Shown: positions 21,490 through 33,349, numbered from the stretch's first letter. The stretch: 64,000 nt of DNA from Muscardinus avellanarius (GCA_963383645.1 OY726566.1:93994529-94058528); one strand, 5' to 3'. Notes: generated by a model not told the origin, from the letters alone. A program made the numbers and translations.

Positions 21490-21650
21490 CCAAATAAGAG
21501 ACCCAGATCTGAAGTCAGAAGATTGAGATTCAAATCCCAGGGCTACAAGCGTCCACTGTTTCACTGGGGACAAGTCACCTGGCCTTTCTGTAAGTAGGAC
21601 AAGTGATTCTGTTCCCCTCAAATACATCACATGATGTCCCAAAGCTCAAC
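21490..21650 (+). repeat. MIR fragment
   Basis: The runs gattgagattcaaatcccag and actggggacaagtcacctgg correspond to the MIR core region. Confidence 0.5.
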
Positions 21651-21939
21651 TGAGTGAATTACACAAGGGGTTTTGTGGGTTGTGATGTGCTGAGCACAGA
21701 TGAGTTGTCATTGTTGCTGGAGGTGGTGTAAGGGCCACTTGGGCACCAAATCTCACATCCTTACATCCTTAACCAACACCGAATTTTCCCATTTCTAATT
21801 TAAAAAAATGTGATATTAACCTACAATGTGCCAATACTCTCTGCTCGTGGTACTTCTTGCTTCCATTATTTATCTTCATTTAGTCTTTGCTCAATTGCTT
21901 TAAACACACTTGTTTCACTCTCTTAGACACTGCTACTGA

Positions 21940-22240
21940 GAGTAGAAAATGGTAGAATTCATATGAGAACCAAGTCGGCAATATTTATCAAAATAAGCCC
22001 ATGTATCCACTGGGCCAGCAAAACCAATAAATTCTCTTTTGAGAACTTATTCTTCTGATTATCTGAGCACATATGAAATACTTCAGTAGGAAATGATTTT
22101 ATTGCAGTGCTGTTTCTCATAGTGAAAGATTGGAAAGAACATAAATGTTTACAATAAACTATTGATTAAATAAACCAGGGTACATCCACATGGTAGAATC
22201 CCAAGCAACTAGCACAGCAACAAAAATCTAGACTCTTGTA
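21940..22240 (+). mobile_element. Ancient L1 ORF2/3' remnant, sense
   Basis: The runs ggcaatatttatcaaaataa, ttattgcagtgctgtttctc, gattggaaagaacataaatg and ccagggtacatccacatggt are the degraded C-terminal ORF2 region of an old L1. Confidence 0.55.
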
Positions 22241-22499
22241 TGTTCTAATATATTCTCCTTGCAAGGTACTGAGGTCAGAGAATCAGGAATCACAAGGTAG
22301 ATAATGATCAGAGCAGCTCTCTGAAAGTTCACCAAGACAGGGACCGTGATTGGTTGATTCTAATTCCCAATTCATATTTACTTTATTAATAGCCTTATAG
22401 CTGATAGGACTGGGTAACAACCTTCAGAACTTAGACACTGAATGCGCGTATGCTCAGCAAGCCCAGTCCTCCTCTCCTTTGGGACACTCCAAAGGTTAC

Positions 22500-22805
22500 A
22501 AGCTCTCCTTAGTTGGGCATACCATGTGATCAATGCCAGCCAATGAGCTGCGAGTAGGGAGGGGTCCCACTGGGAATGAATGTTTACTGCTGGGGTGAGA
22601 ATGTCTGACTCACTCTTCCCTTGTCATGGTGAACAAACATGGAATCCTGAGCTGAGAGAGACTCAGAGCAGAGACACTGAGCTGTAAATGGAGAATGGCT
22701 GCCTGGGGATGAGCAAGAAGTAAATGCTTAGCTGAGTCCATGGGATTCATGTTGTTATTGTGGCATCATCTGGCTTAATCTGACTGGCTCAGTGTGAGCA
22801 TCTAG
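22500..22805 (+). mobile_element. Ancient LTR-like interspersed repeat
   Basis: The runs ccagccaatgagctgcgagt, cttgtcatggtgaacaaaca, gagcaagaagtaaatgctta and atctgactggct recall a common old mammalian repeat. Its class is uncertain. Confidence 0.35.
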
Positions 22806-24050
22806 TGGGCCATGGCAATAGTCAACTCTCAAATGAACTGGAGTCACACATAATAAAGAAGTTCAAAGCTCAGCCACCATCTCCCAGCATTCGCAAGGAA
22901 TAACCAAAAGATCTGCCACTTACAGCTATTTGGACTAGTTGGTGGCATCTCTGTTGATGGGAAAAATAACAGTTTTAGCAAATCTAAGATATGGAGTTTG
23001 TTCGTTGGGCCATCATTTAAAATTCTGGTTTTGTTTGGCAACAGGCTCATGAAATAAAACTTTAAAAGCCTACAAGTCATAACTTAAAGCATGTTGTAAC
23101 TTCTGAATCACCCTTTCCACTCCCGTTTCTTCTACCTTCTCACTATATAGTGTGTTACAAAATTTTTCTATCCCTGATTCAAGAAGATTAGACTGTGGGC
23201 CAGTTTGGGTATTTGGGCTGCAAGTATCAAGACTCCACAATCCAAAGTAGCTTAAATTTAAAGATCATGAATTATCTCACCTTACTGAAAGATCTGGGGG
23301 CTTCGTGGGGTCAGGGTTAGCTCTTGGACTATTTTCCAGGCTGGTAATGACTGGGCCTGTAGTTTCAGATATCACATCCAGATGGAAGAGCTTCCAGAGG
23401 AAAAGGAGGGACTGTCTCATCATGTATTTATCCCACACGGAAAAGGAATCTTTCCCATAAGCCACGTGTCACACAGAAGGGTCACATGCCCAATCCCAAA
23501 GTGTTCACAGGGGGGGAGAGAGAAAAGGTCATGGCTAATGTAGAGAACTGAGTCCAGGTGTAGGGTGCCCAACATTCAGGTGGGTGGATGCTGGCTATCT
23601 CCCTTAGACTTATCTGTTTCTACACTGCATGGTCAAGACGCCCATGCTTCGATTCCTAGATTTTGCAGTAACTTCCCATCTGCCTGCTGGGCCTCATATT
23701 ATCTTTGCCCAGTGCACTCTATTCACCCCTGCTCGACCAAGTTTCTTAATACCTTCTTCTCATGTAACATCTCCATTGAGTTTTGTTCAATGTCTTACTC
23801 TTGTCTTTGATGCCATGTTCTAGATGTTTTTTCTAGATGTGGTTCTATCACACCAATCTGACTCATCAATAGAACGCAACCCACATCCTTGAAAGGGCTC
23901 TCCACACTGCCTCCCTTCCCCAACACACTAATCCCGGATACCTCTCCCATTCCGAATGTCCTATTCTGTCTTCTCTGCCTGCCTAAACCTGTCCTTCTCT
24001 TAAATATTTATCTCAGACACCATCTTCATTAAGGTAAGTGCAGTCAACAC
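22806..24050. other. Unassigned sequence, possibly old repeats
   Basis: The 23160-23510 part has an old-repeat look (aaagtagcttaaatttaaag, gggtcacatgcccaatccc), but I cannot name it. No gene is seen. Confidence 0.35.
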
Positions 24051-24051
24051 T

Positions 24052-24397
24052 GTTTTTTTTTTTGTTTGTTTCACATTTTTATTAGGAGAAGGGGCTTCCT
24101 CCTGTCAATAGAAGTGTTCACAGATTCTTCAGCCACTCCAAGCTGGGGCCCTGGGGCTCCTGGGGGTGGCTGGGCACGTCGGGCATGTTCCCATCGTCTC
24201 GGACAGGCACTGGGTAGTTGTAGGGTGTGGCTTTGTTGGTCATGATGGCATAATTGGTGTAGGGGCTGATTGGGGGCAGAATTATAGAGAGGCCTTCAAC
24301 GGTGAAGGACACAACCAACACCAGATACTAGGCCCAGGCGTTCTTGAGGTAGGCGGCAATTCTTGCAGCCATCTTGCTTCTGGCGGTGGCCCTGTTT
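24052..24397 (-). pseudogene. NDUFA3: NDUFA3 processed pseudogene
   Basis: On the minus strand a frame of 84 codons plus stop (ATG at 24372-24370, TGA at 24120-24118) matches mitochondrial complex I accessory subunit NDUFA3 along its full length. Segments [20 protein letters not shown] and [10 protein letters not shown] are nearly identical to the family. Codon 15 is TAG (24330-24328), just after the start of the membrane-anchor region, so the protein is not made from this start. There are no introns. A 5' UTR piece precedes the ATG, an AATAAA signal lies at 24083-24078, and a T-run at 24063-24052 is the poly(A) tail. All this indicates L1-mediated retrocopying. The near-intact sequence suggests moderate age. 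Confidence 0.92.
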
Positions 24398-24398
24398 T

Positions 24399-24441
24399 GT
24401 TGTTGTTGTTGTTTTGTTTTTGTTTTCTGCTGTTGTTGTTG
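24399..24441. repeat. (GTT)n-like low-complexity tract
   Basis: Repeated tgttgttgttgtt and gtttttgtttt runs lie between the pseudogene and a SINE tail. Confidence 0.7.
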
Positions 24442-24557
24442 TTTTTTTTTTCTCAGTACTGGGGATGGAACTCAGGGACACTCTACCTTTGAGTTATATC
24501 CCCAGCCCTATTTTTTATTATTTATTTTGAAACGGGGTCTCAATGAGTTGCAAAGGA
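24442..24557 (-). repeat. B1-ID SINE, truncated, minus strand
   Basis: T-run, cagtactggggatggaactc, tatccccagccctatttttt and gaaacggggtctcaatgag are present. The B1-like head is missing. Confidence 0.85.
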
Positions 24558-24879
24558 ACACTGTTCTTTCTCCTCAATGAATTCTTATTTCCAGGATTGT
24601 CAATAGCACAACTGTGCTCTCTCCTTAGCATGAGTCAAGCTGCTCCCTCCAAACAAATATGATTTTTCTTGAGAGCAGAGAGTATGGATTGCAATTCATT
24701 TCTGTCCCAGACAATGCTCATACAATATTTGGCACACTCTACTGATCTATTAGTCAAACAGCAAACAGTGACTTAGTCCCACCCCCATGGCTACACTGTG
24801 ACTTCTGCATGCATGGAGTCAAACATCTTGATCTCACTGGAAAAATGTGCACTAGTAGTGTGCTTGTTGACACTTATAT

Positions 24880-25355
24880 GAGCAATGAAAAGTCCCCCAT
24901 ATATACACACAATGGAATTCTACTCAGCAGTAAAGGAGAACAAAAGAATGTCATTTTCAGGAAAATGGATGGACCTGAAGAACATTCTGTTAAGTGAGAT
25001 TAACCAGTCACAGAAAGTGAAGGGTCATATGTTCTGCTTCATATGAAGAAGCTAGGGAGGGATCAGGGTACCAGAGGACCTTCAGCTGGTGGAGGAGAAG
25101 CCTCAGTGGAGCCAGGGAGGCAGTCTAGGGAGAGAGTGAGTGGAGAGGGAAGATCAATGAAGTAATCACTTCCACTGACATTAGGTATCAACAAGAACAC
25201 CAGTCTCAATCCCCACACCCTGTATGGGAAAGGGGGGCGTGGAGGAGGAGCTGGGGAAAGCCCACCAAGTGCCTGGGCGTGTGTGCCATCCAGCACTAAA
25301 AAATACATTATGATGTGAGACTATAATGCACCAATAAAGTATTAAAAAAGAGAAA
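24880..25355 (+). mobile_element. L1 3' end (ORF2 tail plus 3' UTR)
   Basis: The end of ORF2 is visible as caatggaattctactcagca and aatggatggacctgaagaac, then gttaagtgagattaaccag. The 3' UTR follows and ends gactataatgcaccaataaa. It is 5' truncated with few indels, so it is younger than the old L1 remnants elsewhere. Confidence 0.8.
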
Positions 25356-25560
25356 AGTTCCCCATGAGTCTGTTCAGCTAAGGAACAGGACACAGGAGTT
25401 GGATTTTCTATCTGGACACATCTAGCCCACTCCTTATAACTCAGTTCCGTATACCCATTTAGAAGGCCGTGCCTTTGGCAGAAGGTTGAGAAGTATTTTG
25501 TTTAGCCTTTTCAACAGCAGGGTTCCAGCATGGTTTTTATGGAGGCTCTATTCTTCATGT

Positions 25561-25610
25561 ACCAAAAAAAAAAAAAAAAAAAAAAGAAAGAAAGAAAAAA
25601 GAAAAAGAAA
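25561..25610. repeat. Poly(A)/(AAAG)n tract
   Basis: A run of about 24 A is followed by aaagaaagaaa units. Confidence 0.85.
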
Positions 25611-25653
25611 CCAAGAAAGAAGTAAGACTTGACTCTTATTTTTGCCTTTCTTT

Positions 25654-25868
25654 CTTTTTTTTAACAGTACTGAGGATGGAACCCAGGGGCATTGTACCTC
25701 TGAGATACACCCCCAATCCCCATTTTTTAGTCTTTTTATTTCTGAAACAGGGTCTCACTGAGCTGTGAAGAGCCTTGCTAAGTAGCTGAGGCTGTCCATG
25801 AACCATGATCCTCCTGTCTCCGCCTCCGGAATTCTGGGATTACAAGTGTATGCCACCACATCTGGCTC
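25654..25868 (-). repeat. B1-ID SINE, minus strand
   Basis: From the T-run and acagtactgaggatggaacc to ccaccacatctggctc. Imperfect flanking repeats tttttgcctttc and tttttgcttttt may be the target duplication. Confidence 0.9.
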
Positions 25869-26725
25869 GTTTTTGCTTTTTGAATGAGGAAATGTTTGTA
25901 GAGCCATTCATGCCTCTTTCTTTGGGTGAGCAGTCATTTGCACCTGCTGGCCAGTTTCAACTAGACCTGGGGACAAGCACCATGAACATAGAAGATGAAA
26001 GTAGACCTACAGGAATCAGAGTGCTACTCTGCCTTGTGCACCAGGCCCCATAAGACCCTCTGGACATGGGTCTGCATATGCTGTGTGTGAGCGTGTGATG
26101 GGAATTAACATGTAGTTCTGTGTTCCAGCTTTATTGCTGAGGTCCGTAATGAGTCAGTATAATTAAGCACCATTTGCCTGGTTAGTTAGTTCAGGTGTCT
26201 AAATCTGTCACAATAAAGTATGTGATGTTAAACATGTTTGGATTAGAACCTTCTGGAGCCAATGCCATTGCAGACAGCTATATTAATCACATGGGAGGTT
26301 ATCTTATTTGAGATTTTCTATGCACCTCTGAGTTACAGTGTTTCATCCATCAAGGGCTTGCTGAAGACATCTGTAAACTTTGATTTATTGCACTGTTCCC
26401 GGTACAGAATTAAATAGCATTATCCTCAAATATATTGGCTTAATTGACAGGTAGAGATTTAATCCCGTTAATTATCTAGCCTGCTTGAAAGCTTCCATTA
26501 ACCCCTTGCTGCATCGGCGGGATTCAGAAGAGGTATCTCTGCACCTCTTTGGGGTGCAGGTAAACGCTTCATTGTTCTTCGTCTTCAGAACGTTTGTTCT
26601 CGCCAGCCTCAAACGAGAGTGGCCAGGAACAGCCGTGGCATAAGCACCTCCCCTAGAGTGGTCTTCTCTGACCCCACCCCGCCCACTCCTTAGCGGCATC
26701 AGGAGGTTTGAAATGAAGGTCTTTT
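25869..26725. other. Repeat-free A/T-rich island, candidate regulatory DNA
   Basis: From about 26130 to 26510 there is no recognisable transposon. The sequence is rich in TAATTA-type homeodomain cores, such as ggcttaattgacaggtag and cccgttaattatctagcc. It looks like the sort of DNA in which conserved non-coding elements occur. Conservation cannot be tested here. Confidence 0.3.
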
Positions 26726-26740
26726 CTGGCTAAGGGCTTT

Positions 26741-26930
26741 TTTTTTTTTTTTTTTTTGGTGGTACTGGGGTTCCTGGAAGCCCTCCTTCCTCTGGGCTAC
26801 ACTCCCAGACCTATTTTATATTTTTGAAACAGGGTCTCTTACGCCAGCACGGCTGGCTTCGAACCTGCGCGATCCTCCTGTCTCCGCCTCCCAAGCGCGG
26901 GGATTACAAGCGTGCGCCACCACGCCCGGC
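26741..26930 (-). repeat. Young CpG-rich B1-ID SINE, minus strand
   Basis: Plus strand shows a T-run, ggttcctggaagccctcc, gaacctgcgcgatcctcctg and ccaccacgcccggc. A perfect 15-bp target-site duplication, ctggctaagggcttt, lies at 26726-26740 and 26930-26944. Many CpGs remain. Confidence 0.93.
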
Positions 26931-26944
26931 TGGCTAAGGGCTTT

Positions 26945-27840
26945 GAGTGTGGACACTTAATGGTGTAACATGTAAGCGTGTCCATTCATTTACTTGTTGG
27001 ACAGGTCTTTATTGAGCACTTACTATGTTCAGAATATTTGCTGGGCTGGGAAAAAAAACAAAAATACAGTGAAGACAGTTGAGACTCTCGAGAAAGTCAC
27101 ATTAGTTAGAAATCATAAAGGAGTGTACAAATACACAGGATACCCATTAATTACTGATAATAATCTGCATCATTATAATAACACGTTAGGTTACTTATAC
27201 CAGAACACATGGTGCAGTTAAACCTTCTCTTTCTAGAACCAGTACTTTTCCACCAACAAAACCGCCTGCTAAGCTTTTCTTTCCTGTGCCTGGTTAAGGT
27301 GTGGAGAACGCAGAGAAAGGATGAATTCTCTGACTTTTTTGATCTCACAGTCTTCTGAAGTCACAGACCGGTAAGAGGGCCATGATGGATGGTACCACGG
27401 GAGGCTACGGGAGCCCACAGTGGACACACTTAGCCCATGAAGACTCGAGGAAGGTTGGCCTGGAGAAGGCACTGTCGAATTTGGATTTAACAAATGATTA
27501 GCAGGTACTCACAGAAAGAAGGGTGTGTGTGGAAGAGAGTTACGGAGTGGCATTTTGGATTAATCTGGCCCAAGTGACAGAAGAATGAAATAGTAAAGTG
27601 CTCCTTGGATGCCGTTAATAGCTGGTGTGGTTGAATAAAAGGCGAAGAGAAGCCGAAGCTGAGAGTGAGCGAGGGCAGAGTCACAGGAGAAGGCGCAGGC
27701 CCTGGGAGCACTGGCCCTGAGCCAGTGGAAAATTCCAAGCAGACTAGTGAAATGGTTGGGGTTTTAAAAATAGGCCCATCCAGGGATTAATCTTGTGGCA
27801 CAATGGAAGATTTATTGATGGGCTTCTCAACTCGAATGAA
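26945..27840. other. Unassigned sequence
   Basis: The start has an old-repeat look (attcatttacttgttggaca, tattgagcacttactatg). No gene is seen. Confidence 0.35.
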
Positions 27841-27889
27841 TTTTGTATGAAGAGAAAAACTTCTTGCACACTGAAAACATTTCTTGGAC

Positions 27890-28260
27890 CATTAAAATCA
27901 TGACATTTACAGAAACTTTTGATTTTTATACAGTTTTACACTTTGAAAAAGGTTGCGTGAAATATGAAGAACTCCCATGTAGTCTTTACCCAGATTCACC
28001 GATTGTTAACACAATTGTTGACATTTTACCCCATTCGCTCAGTGATCTACCTGGCTACATATGCATACACATGCACACAAATACTGGACTATTTGAGAGC
28101 AACTTGCAGACACCATGCTTTTAGTTCTATGTATAAATATTCCAGTATCTATTTCCTAAAAACAAAAATGTTCTTATGTAACAACAATAAATATCAAAAG
28201 CCAGGAAATGTAATATTGATACAATACTGTTATCTACTCCGGTTTTGCTAATTGGGCTAA
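27890..28260. mobile_element. Probable ancient L1 3' region remnant
   Basis: The runs gaactcccatgtagtcttta, cagattcaccgattgttaac and ccaggaaatgtaatattgat recall a conserved stretch of old L1 3' ends. Orientation was not fixed. Confidence 0.4.
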
Positions 28261-28960
28261 TAATTCATGATGTTTTCAAGAACTGTGGCTTGAAAGAACT
28301 AAATGTGACTCTAGACAAATATCAACTACCATTTATCACAGGGACAAAGGCTGATTTCTAGAATAAACATCCTTTTTCAATAACAAAGGTGAAAGTATAA
28401 AATTTTAAAACTCTCGTGAAATTTGAGGGTTTCTAGATTCACATTTGACCAAAAAAAGTTGTTGGAACCCAAGGTGGAGATAAGAAGAATATTACCATTA
28501 TGCAGAGGGAGATTGTCTTATCTTGGCTGCATTAGTCAGTTTCAGAAAGCCAAGTGGTTGTGAGAGCAAAGCTCTCCTCTCTGTCCAGTAAAGAAGAATA
28601 CAAAATGCCCGATACAACAAGGAATCAGAGTAGGAGCTACATGCATTCACTTTTAAGCCAAATACTGAGCCAAAGAGAAAGTCTGACCAGCATCCAAGGA
28701 TAGAAAATAAAGTCAAGTTTACTCCTTAACTCTGTCTTTCAGCGGGAATCAACATCAGAATAAGCAGAAGGAAAACGAGAGACCCGAGGGAGAAAGGACA
28801 TAAGTTCCATGTCTTAGGGGGAGAGCAGATCTCTGAAATGAGAGAAAAATTTTAGAGTAATTTGACATTATGTAGTTGTACGTAAGAGTCCAAGGCCTCC
28901 ATTATGAAGGCATACAATGAGAAAAGCTGTGATGTAAAGGCAACAGAACTGTATAAGGAT
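28261..28960. other. Unassigned A/T-rich sequence
   Basis: No gene or named repeat was recognised. Confidence 0.4.
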
Positions 28961-28971
28961 ACTGGAAAAGG

Positions 28972-28973
<2 letters not shown>

Positions 28974-29035
<62 letters not shown>

Positions 29036-29090
29036 AGAAGAGAGAAGAGAGAAGAGAGAAGAGAGAAGAGAGAAGAGAGAAGAGGGAGGA
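28974..29090. repeat. (GA)n then (AGAAGAG)n compound microsatellite
   Basis: About 28 GA units are followed by about eight 7-bp units of gaagaga type. Frames across it give Arg/Glu or Ser/Leu repeats with no gene meaning. Confidence 0.95.
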
Positions 29091-29194
29091 GGGCCGAGGA
29101 AGGAAACAGTTCAAATAATGCTTTGTCTATACATAAAGGTATTCCCACCAGTTTTGCTATGTTGCTATGAGGTACAGGATGGGAGAAAGGAACA

Positions 29195-29310
29195 GCAGGG
29201 TGTTTGCTAAGAAAAAGTACACTAAGTGCCATGTACATGTATATTTGTATCATGTTGAACCTCACTGTGATGTGTGATTATAATGCATTAATAAAAATAT
29301 TTTTAAAAAT
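29195..29310 (+). mobile_element. L1 3' terminus fragment
   Basis: The runs gccatgtacatgtatatttg and gattataatgcattaataaa plus an A-rich tail resemble the L1 3' end, slightly mutated. Confidence 0.5.
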
Positions 29311-29659
29311 TCACTGTGGAGGTAGTAAATGATGGAATCAAAGTTGTGGAGAATAAATAGGCTCAATGAAGGACTATATTCCTACTAAATATTACAGGCT
29401 TACGTATTCCAGGCACCATCAGTGTAAAATGACAGAAGCACAATCTTCGAGCTATGAACAAACATCTCAGCCTTTGAGGAAGTAGGTAATACAAATAAAG
29501 GTGAAGAGGATGTTAATGAACAGATCTACTTGACAGTCAGTGACTGTAAACAGCTCTTATCCTGCATCTGTGGAACATTACCAAAGCTGACACCATAAAT
29601 TCCAGGCCCAGTGATGTCATTAACAAATTCAAATGAGTGGAAATTACTATGAGAACTAA

Positions 29660-29850
29660 AGAACAATGCATGGACTTTGGGGTCACATTCTGGCTTACTA
29701 ACTGAACTTTGGTTTCTTAATATATTATAAGTGTTTAATAATAGCTAACTTTTATAGATGTTGTAAGGAGTAAATGAGTATTCAAAGAGCTTATCATAAT
29801 GGTTTGGCATAAAATAAGCTTCAATATTTCTTGGCTATTGGTAATATTAT
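29660..29850 (+). repeat. MIR remnant
   Basis: The runs tgcatggactttggggtcac and gttgtaaggagtaaatgagt follow the MIR order. Confidence 0.45.
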
Positions 29851-29879
29851 CTTAGCTAATGTTTCTTGGTCACATTTTC

Positions 29880-30580
29880 TATGCCTCAAAAATAAAAGTT
29901 TAAAGAAATAAATCTAAACATGCAGTCAGTTAAGATAAAGCACACGCATGCACAAAATCAATATACTCTTGAATCAAACAGAACATTACAACTATAATTA
30001 TTATAAAACAAGGAGGAAATAACAAAACAAATCACCGCATCAAAATCTAATGGAAGGCAGCTAAGGCTTTGCTAATAAGTAAACTCATAGACTTAAACAA
30101 TTCTCTTCTTTTGGACAAAAAAGTGAATAGTAAGAATTAAAAAAAAAGTCTTAGGAAAATAGAAGGAATAAAATGACAAAGGTAACAGCAGAAATCTTTT
30201 TTTTTTAAGGAAGCAGAAAATTAGCATAACTTGGAAAGAAAAATCGCAAAATATACTCGCTACTTATAAATTTAAGCTTTAAAATGATGCAAGACATGTG
30301 CCATGTCTCTAGATAACAAAACTAAATACTGTAAAAATGTTAATTCTTCCCAAACTAGTTTGTTCACTTTTTAAAACCCAATCAATAGTCTGGTGGGAAT
30401 AGTTTTTTTTTTTTTTTTAACTTGGCAACATAATTATAAGGTTCATCTGGAGAACAGGCAAGAATAGCTGAGAACATTTTGAAAATATTCTAATACTATT
30501 AAATTCATTTGAACAGTCTAGATTCAGAAGAAAAGTTATTTTGAGAGAAGACTGATATCAATTTTTTAAAAAAAAACTTA
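29880..30580 (+). mobile_element. Ancient L1 ORF2 remnant, sense
   Basis: The runs aaaatctaatggaaggcagc and taaggctttgctaataagta match the ORF2 reverse-transcriptase region, and gttcatctggagaacaggca with aatagctgagaacattttg matches a more distal part. Stops and indels are numerous. Confidence 0.55.
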
Positions 30581-31123
30581 GGCAACCTGATGTCTAATGG
30601 AAATATTAAATGTCATCAATCTGGGGTTCCCATGGACTCAGCCTCAGCTTCAGCTCCAGATATATTTACCTCTGGTGAGCCGTCATCTAAATCAAATAAC
30701 AGAAACAAAGGCTGAGGATATTTGCTCTTGTAGCCTTCCATATAAGCCCAGGAAAACAAGGAAACTCTAAAACAGAAGTATCTTTGAATCACATTCAAAT
30801 GGGGTCATGTGAATTTACCAAGTTTTAGTATTTATTTTAAAAATATCTATTTTGACTGTAGAAAGGAACTTGACATTTATTAGTCATTACTAATCATTTC
30901 CATTATTTTCAATTTATAAGTTTTGCTCATTTTCGGGCTTGAAGTTGGGAAGGGCATGTTCAAGTTTTAGCTCTGTTGATCAAGGACAAACACCACTACT
31001 AAAAACAGTTTCCGAAGTAACTGCTGGAATGACTCTAAATGTAGGTTCATTTTATACTTCGGGTATAAAAATAAAACAAATTGCTTTCCCCTGACATTGG
31101 AGGGAAGGAATAAGGAGGGTTTT
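30581..31123. other. Unassigned A/T-rich sequence
   Basis: A short minus-strand frame (30616-30798) ends in a Glu/Ala-rich stretch, ISGAEAEAESMGTPD. I could not tie it to any gene. Confidence 0.35.
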
Positions 31124-31353
31124 GTTTAATTTTTGTTTTTTGGTACTGGGGATCAAACTCAGGGTAATTCTACCTCTGAGCTAAACCCCAAACCACCTTC
31201 CCTTTAAAAAAAAAAAAAAAAAAAAAAACAAGTTCTCACTAAGTCGCTGAGAGTCATCTCGCTAAGTTCCTGAGGCTAGTCTTGAACCCGAGATCCTCCT
31301 GTTTCCGCCTCTTAAGTACTGGGATTTCAGCCCTGTGCCACCACACCTTGGGT
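31124..31353 (-). repeat. B1-ID SINE, minus strand
   Basis: T-run with ggtactggggatcaaactca, a long internal A-run at 31207-31228, and a ccaccacaccttggg head. Confidence 0.88.
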
Positions 31354-31479
31354 AAAAATGGGAGTATTGATAATGAGACATGTGACCCAGGGAGATTGTT
31401 GAGTGAAACCGATTAGACCCAGAAATGTTTGATGTAATCAGGGTAAGGGTGGAACAAATATACAGAGGTCTCTACAAAC

Positions 31480-31510
31480 AAACAAACAAACAAACAAACA
31501 AACAAACAAA
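31480..31510. repeat. (AAAC)n microsatellite
   Basis: About eight caaa units, uninterrupted. Confidence 0.9.
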
Positions 31511-31689
31511 GAAGGCAGCATGCAGAAAGGCAGTCTAGAAGTATAGGAGAAGTACAGAAACTAAATCTGATGTCAGGATTGATTCCAGATCCTTAATTCC
31601 ATATACAGGCCTTGGATTAAGAGAACATGCGCCAAAGGTAAAAGATTATGAATGATATGTGAAAATACCAATGTCAATCTCAATGTCAT

Positions 31690-31830
31690 ATATAAAAAAA
31701 GAGAAAATGGGAGGGAACTGGGGGAGGGGCTCACCAAGTGATGTATCCATGCGTGTCACTATCACTCTGAGCTACATTATGACATGAGATTATAATACAC
31801 CAGCAAGAGTATATAATACAATAAAATTAA
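31690..31830 (+). mobile_element. L1 3' UTR fragment
   Basis: The runs gggctcaccaagtgatgtat and gagattataatacaccagca correspond to the L1 3' terminus in a diverged form. The sequence from 31365 may belong to the same element. Confidence 0.5.
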
Positions 31831-31981
31831 ATTATAGAGGGGAGAAAAAGACCATGAATGAAGAAAATCCCAATGGTCCTTGGTTTAAGAAATTGTGGGC
31901 ACTGTAAGTCTAAGGTTCTCATCACAGGGTAGTAGAAAATGAGATAGGAAGCGGGTCACTGTATAGATATAAGAATACTAA

Positions 31982-32182
31982 GAGCCAGGCGCGGTGGTGC
32001 ACGCCTGAAATTCTAGTACTTGGGAGGCTGAGAACCTGAAGGATCACAGGTTCCCGGCCAGCCTCATCAACTTAGTGAGGCCCTCCACAACTTAGTGAGA
32101 CCTTGTTTCAAAAAAAAAAAAAAAATAGGGCTGGAGTGTAGCTCAGGGGGAGAATGCTCTTGGGTTCAATCCCAAGTACCAA
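31982..32182 (+). repeat. B1-ID SINE
   Basis: From agccaggcgcggtggtgcac to ttcaatcccaagtacc, with an A-run in the linker. Confidence 0.9.
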
Positions 32183-33349
32183 ATTGGGTACTGCTATTTG
32201 TTTAAAAATTACATGGCACATGGTATGAAGGAAAGCTACAAAATACTGTAGTACCCACAGAAGAGGAAATCCAGAGTTAATGTGAAAGAAAAAAGCAGGG
32301 AGAGTGGATGGGGCAAAGAAGAGTCCAAGGTCCAAACACGCAGCTGCTGGGAAGCCGATTAGAACTTTGCTCCAGCAGACTAAGGAGGGAGCAGCAGTTC
32401 TGGGGATGGGGAAAGGGCGTGAGGTCCGGGAACCTCCTGAACCTGGGCACGCTCTGGCTGGAGGTAATGCTCAGACAATCCTGGGAACGAGGCCAGCATA
32501 GACCAAAGGGTCTCCGTGGGAGCTGCTGGTGCTCATGAGCTCAGGTACAATCACCACCACGAACGCTAACTTTCCTTTACTCTTTTATGCTTATGCCCAT
32601 GCAGATCATTAGACGAAGCAAATTAGTATCGACATGGAATAAAGCTTACAACAGCACTGAACTCTCGACTCTCTTTCAGTAGACTTCCTATCTTTCTAAT
32701 TTGTGGCTCATCTGTTTACGACTTAAGGAGGGTAGGAGGATATTGATGAGACCACGATGAGCGTGGAGCATATGGGAACGCGGGCTGGAGCCTGCACATT
32801 GTAAAAATGATGAACTGTTCATAGGCTATAAAGCCACTGGTTTGCTCTGAGATTTATAGGAACAGGACTTTTAACCTTTCAGAGGTATCTTTGACCTTCT
32901 TGGCACTTTGCCCATTGGTACCCAGATCTTCATACGCCTCAAGCTGGCTGCCTGGGAGTTATAGGAATGATGAAAGAATGAGGATGTTGCTATGGAAATT
33001 CAGGAGTATCTTGACTCACAAGAGGTGTAATCTCTGCCCTTCTTGAGTCAGCAAAAAGAGCCTTTGTAATACTGTTCCCCTATCTGTGCCCCCAGAGGAG
33101 AAGGAGAAAGAGATGGGTGAGCAGTAGAGAAAGCAGGCGGGCCAGGTCAGCCACCCTCTCTTTCCTCCATGCTTTGAAGTTATTCTTAAATAACCTTGAG
33201 CAAGACAAGCCACCTGTTCTGTGCTGTGGAAGGCACATGGTCAGAGCACATGTTTCATTTATGGAGTTTCCCATTTGTTATAGAAATCAGACACTCAGAC
33301 TCCCATTAGGTTGCCCTGCTATCCCCTGCTGAGATACTATGGTTGGTAA
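32183..33349. other. Unassigned sequence
   Basis: Only short frames occur. No recognisable repeat or exon. Confidence 0.4.

Noticed and set aside
28852..29265. 137-codon minus-strand frame rich in Leu/Ser
   Set aside because: Produced by the GA/AGAAGAG microsatellite.
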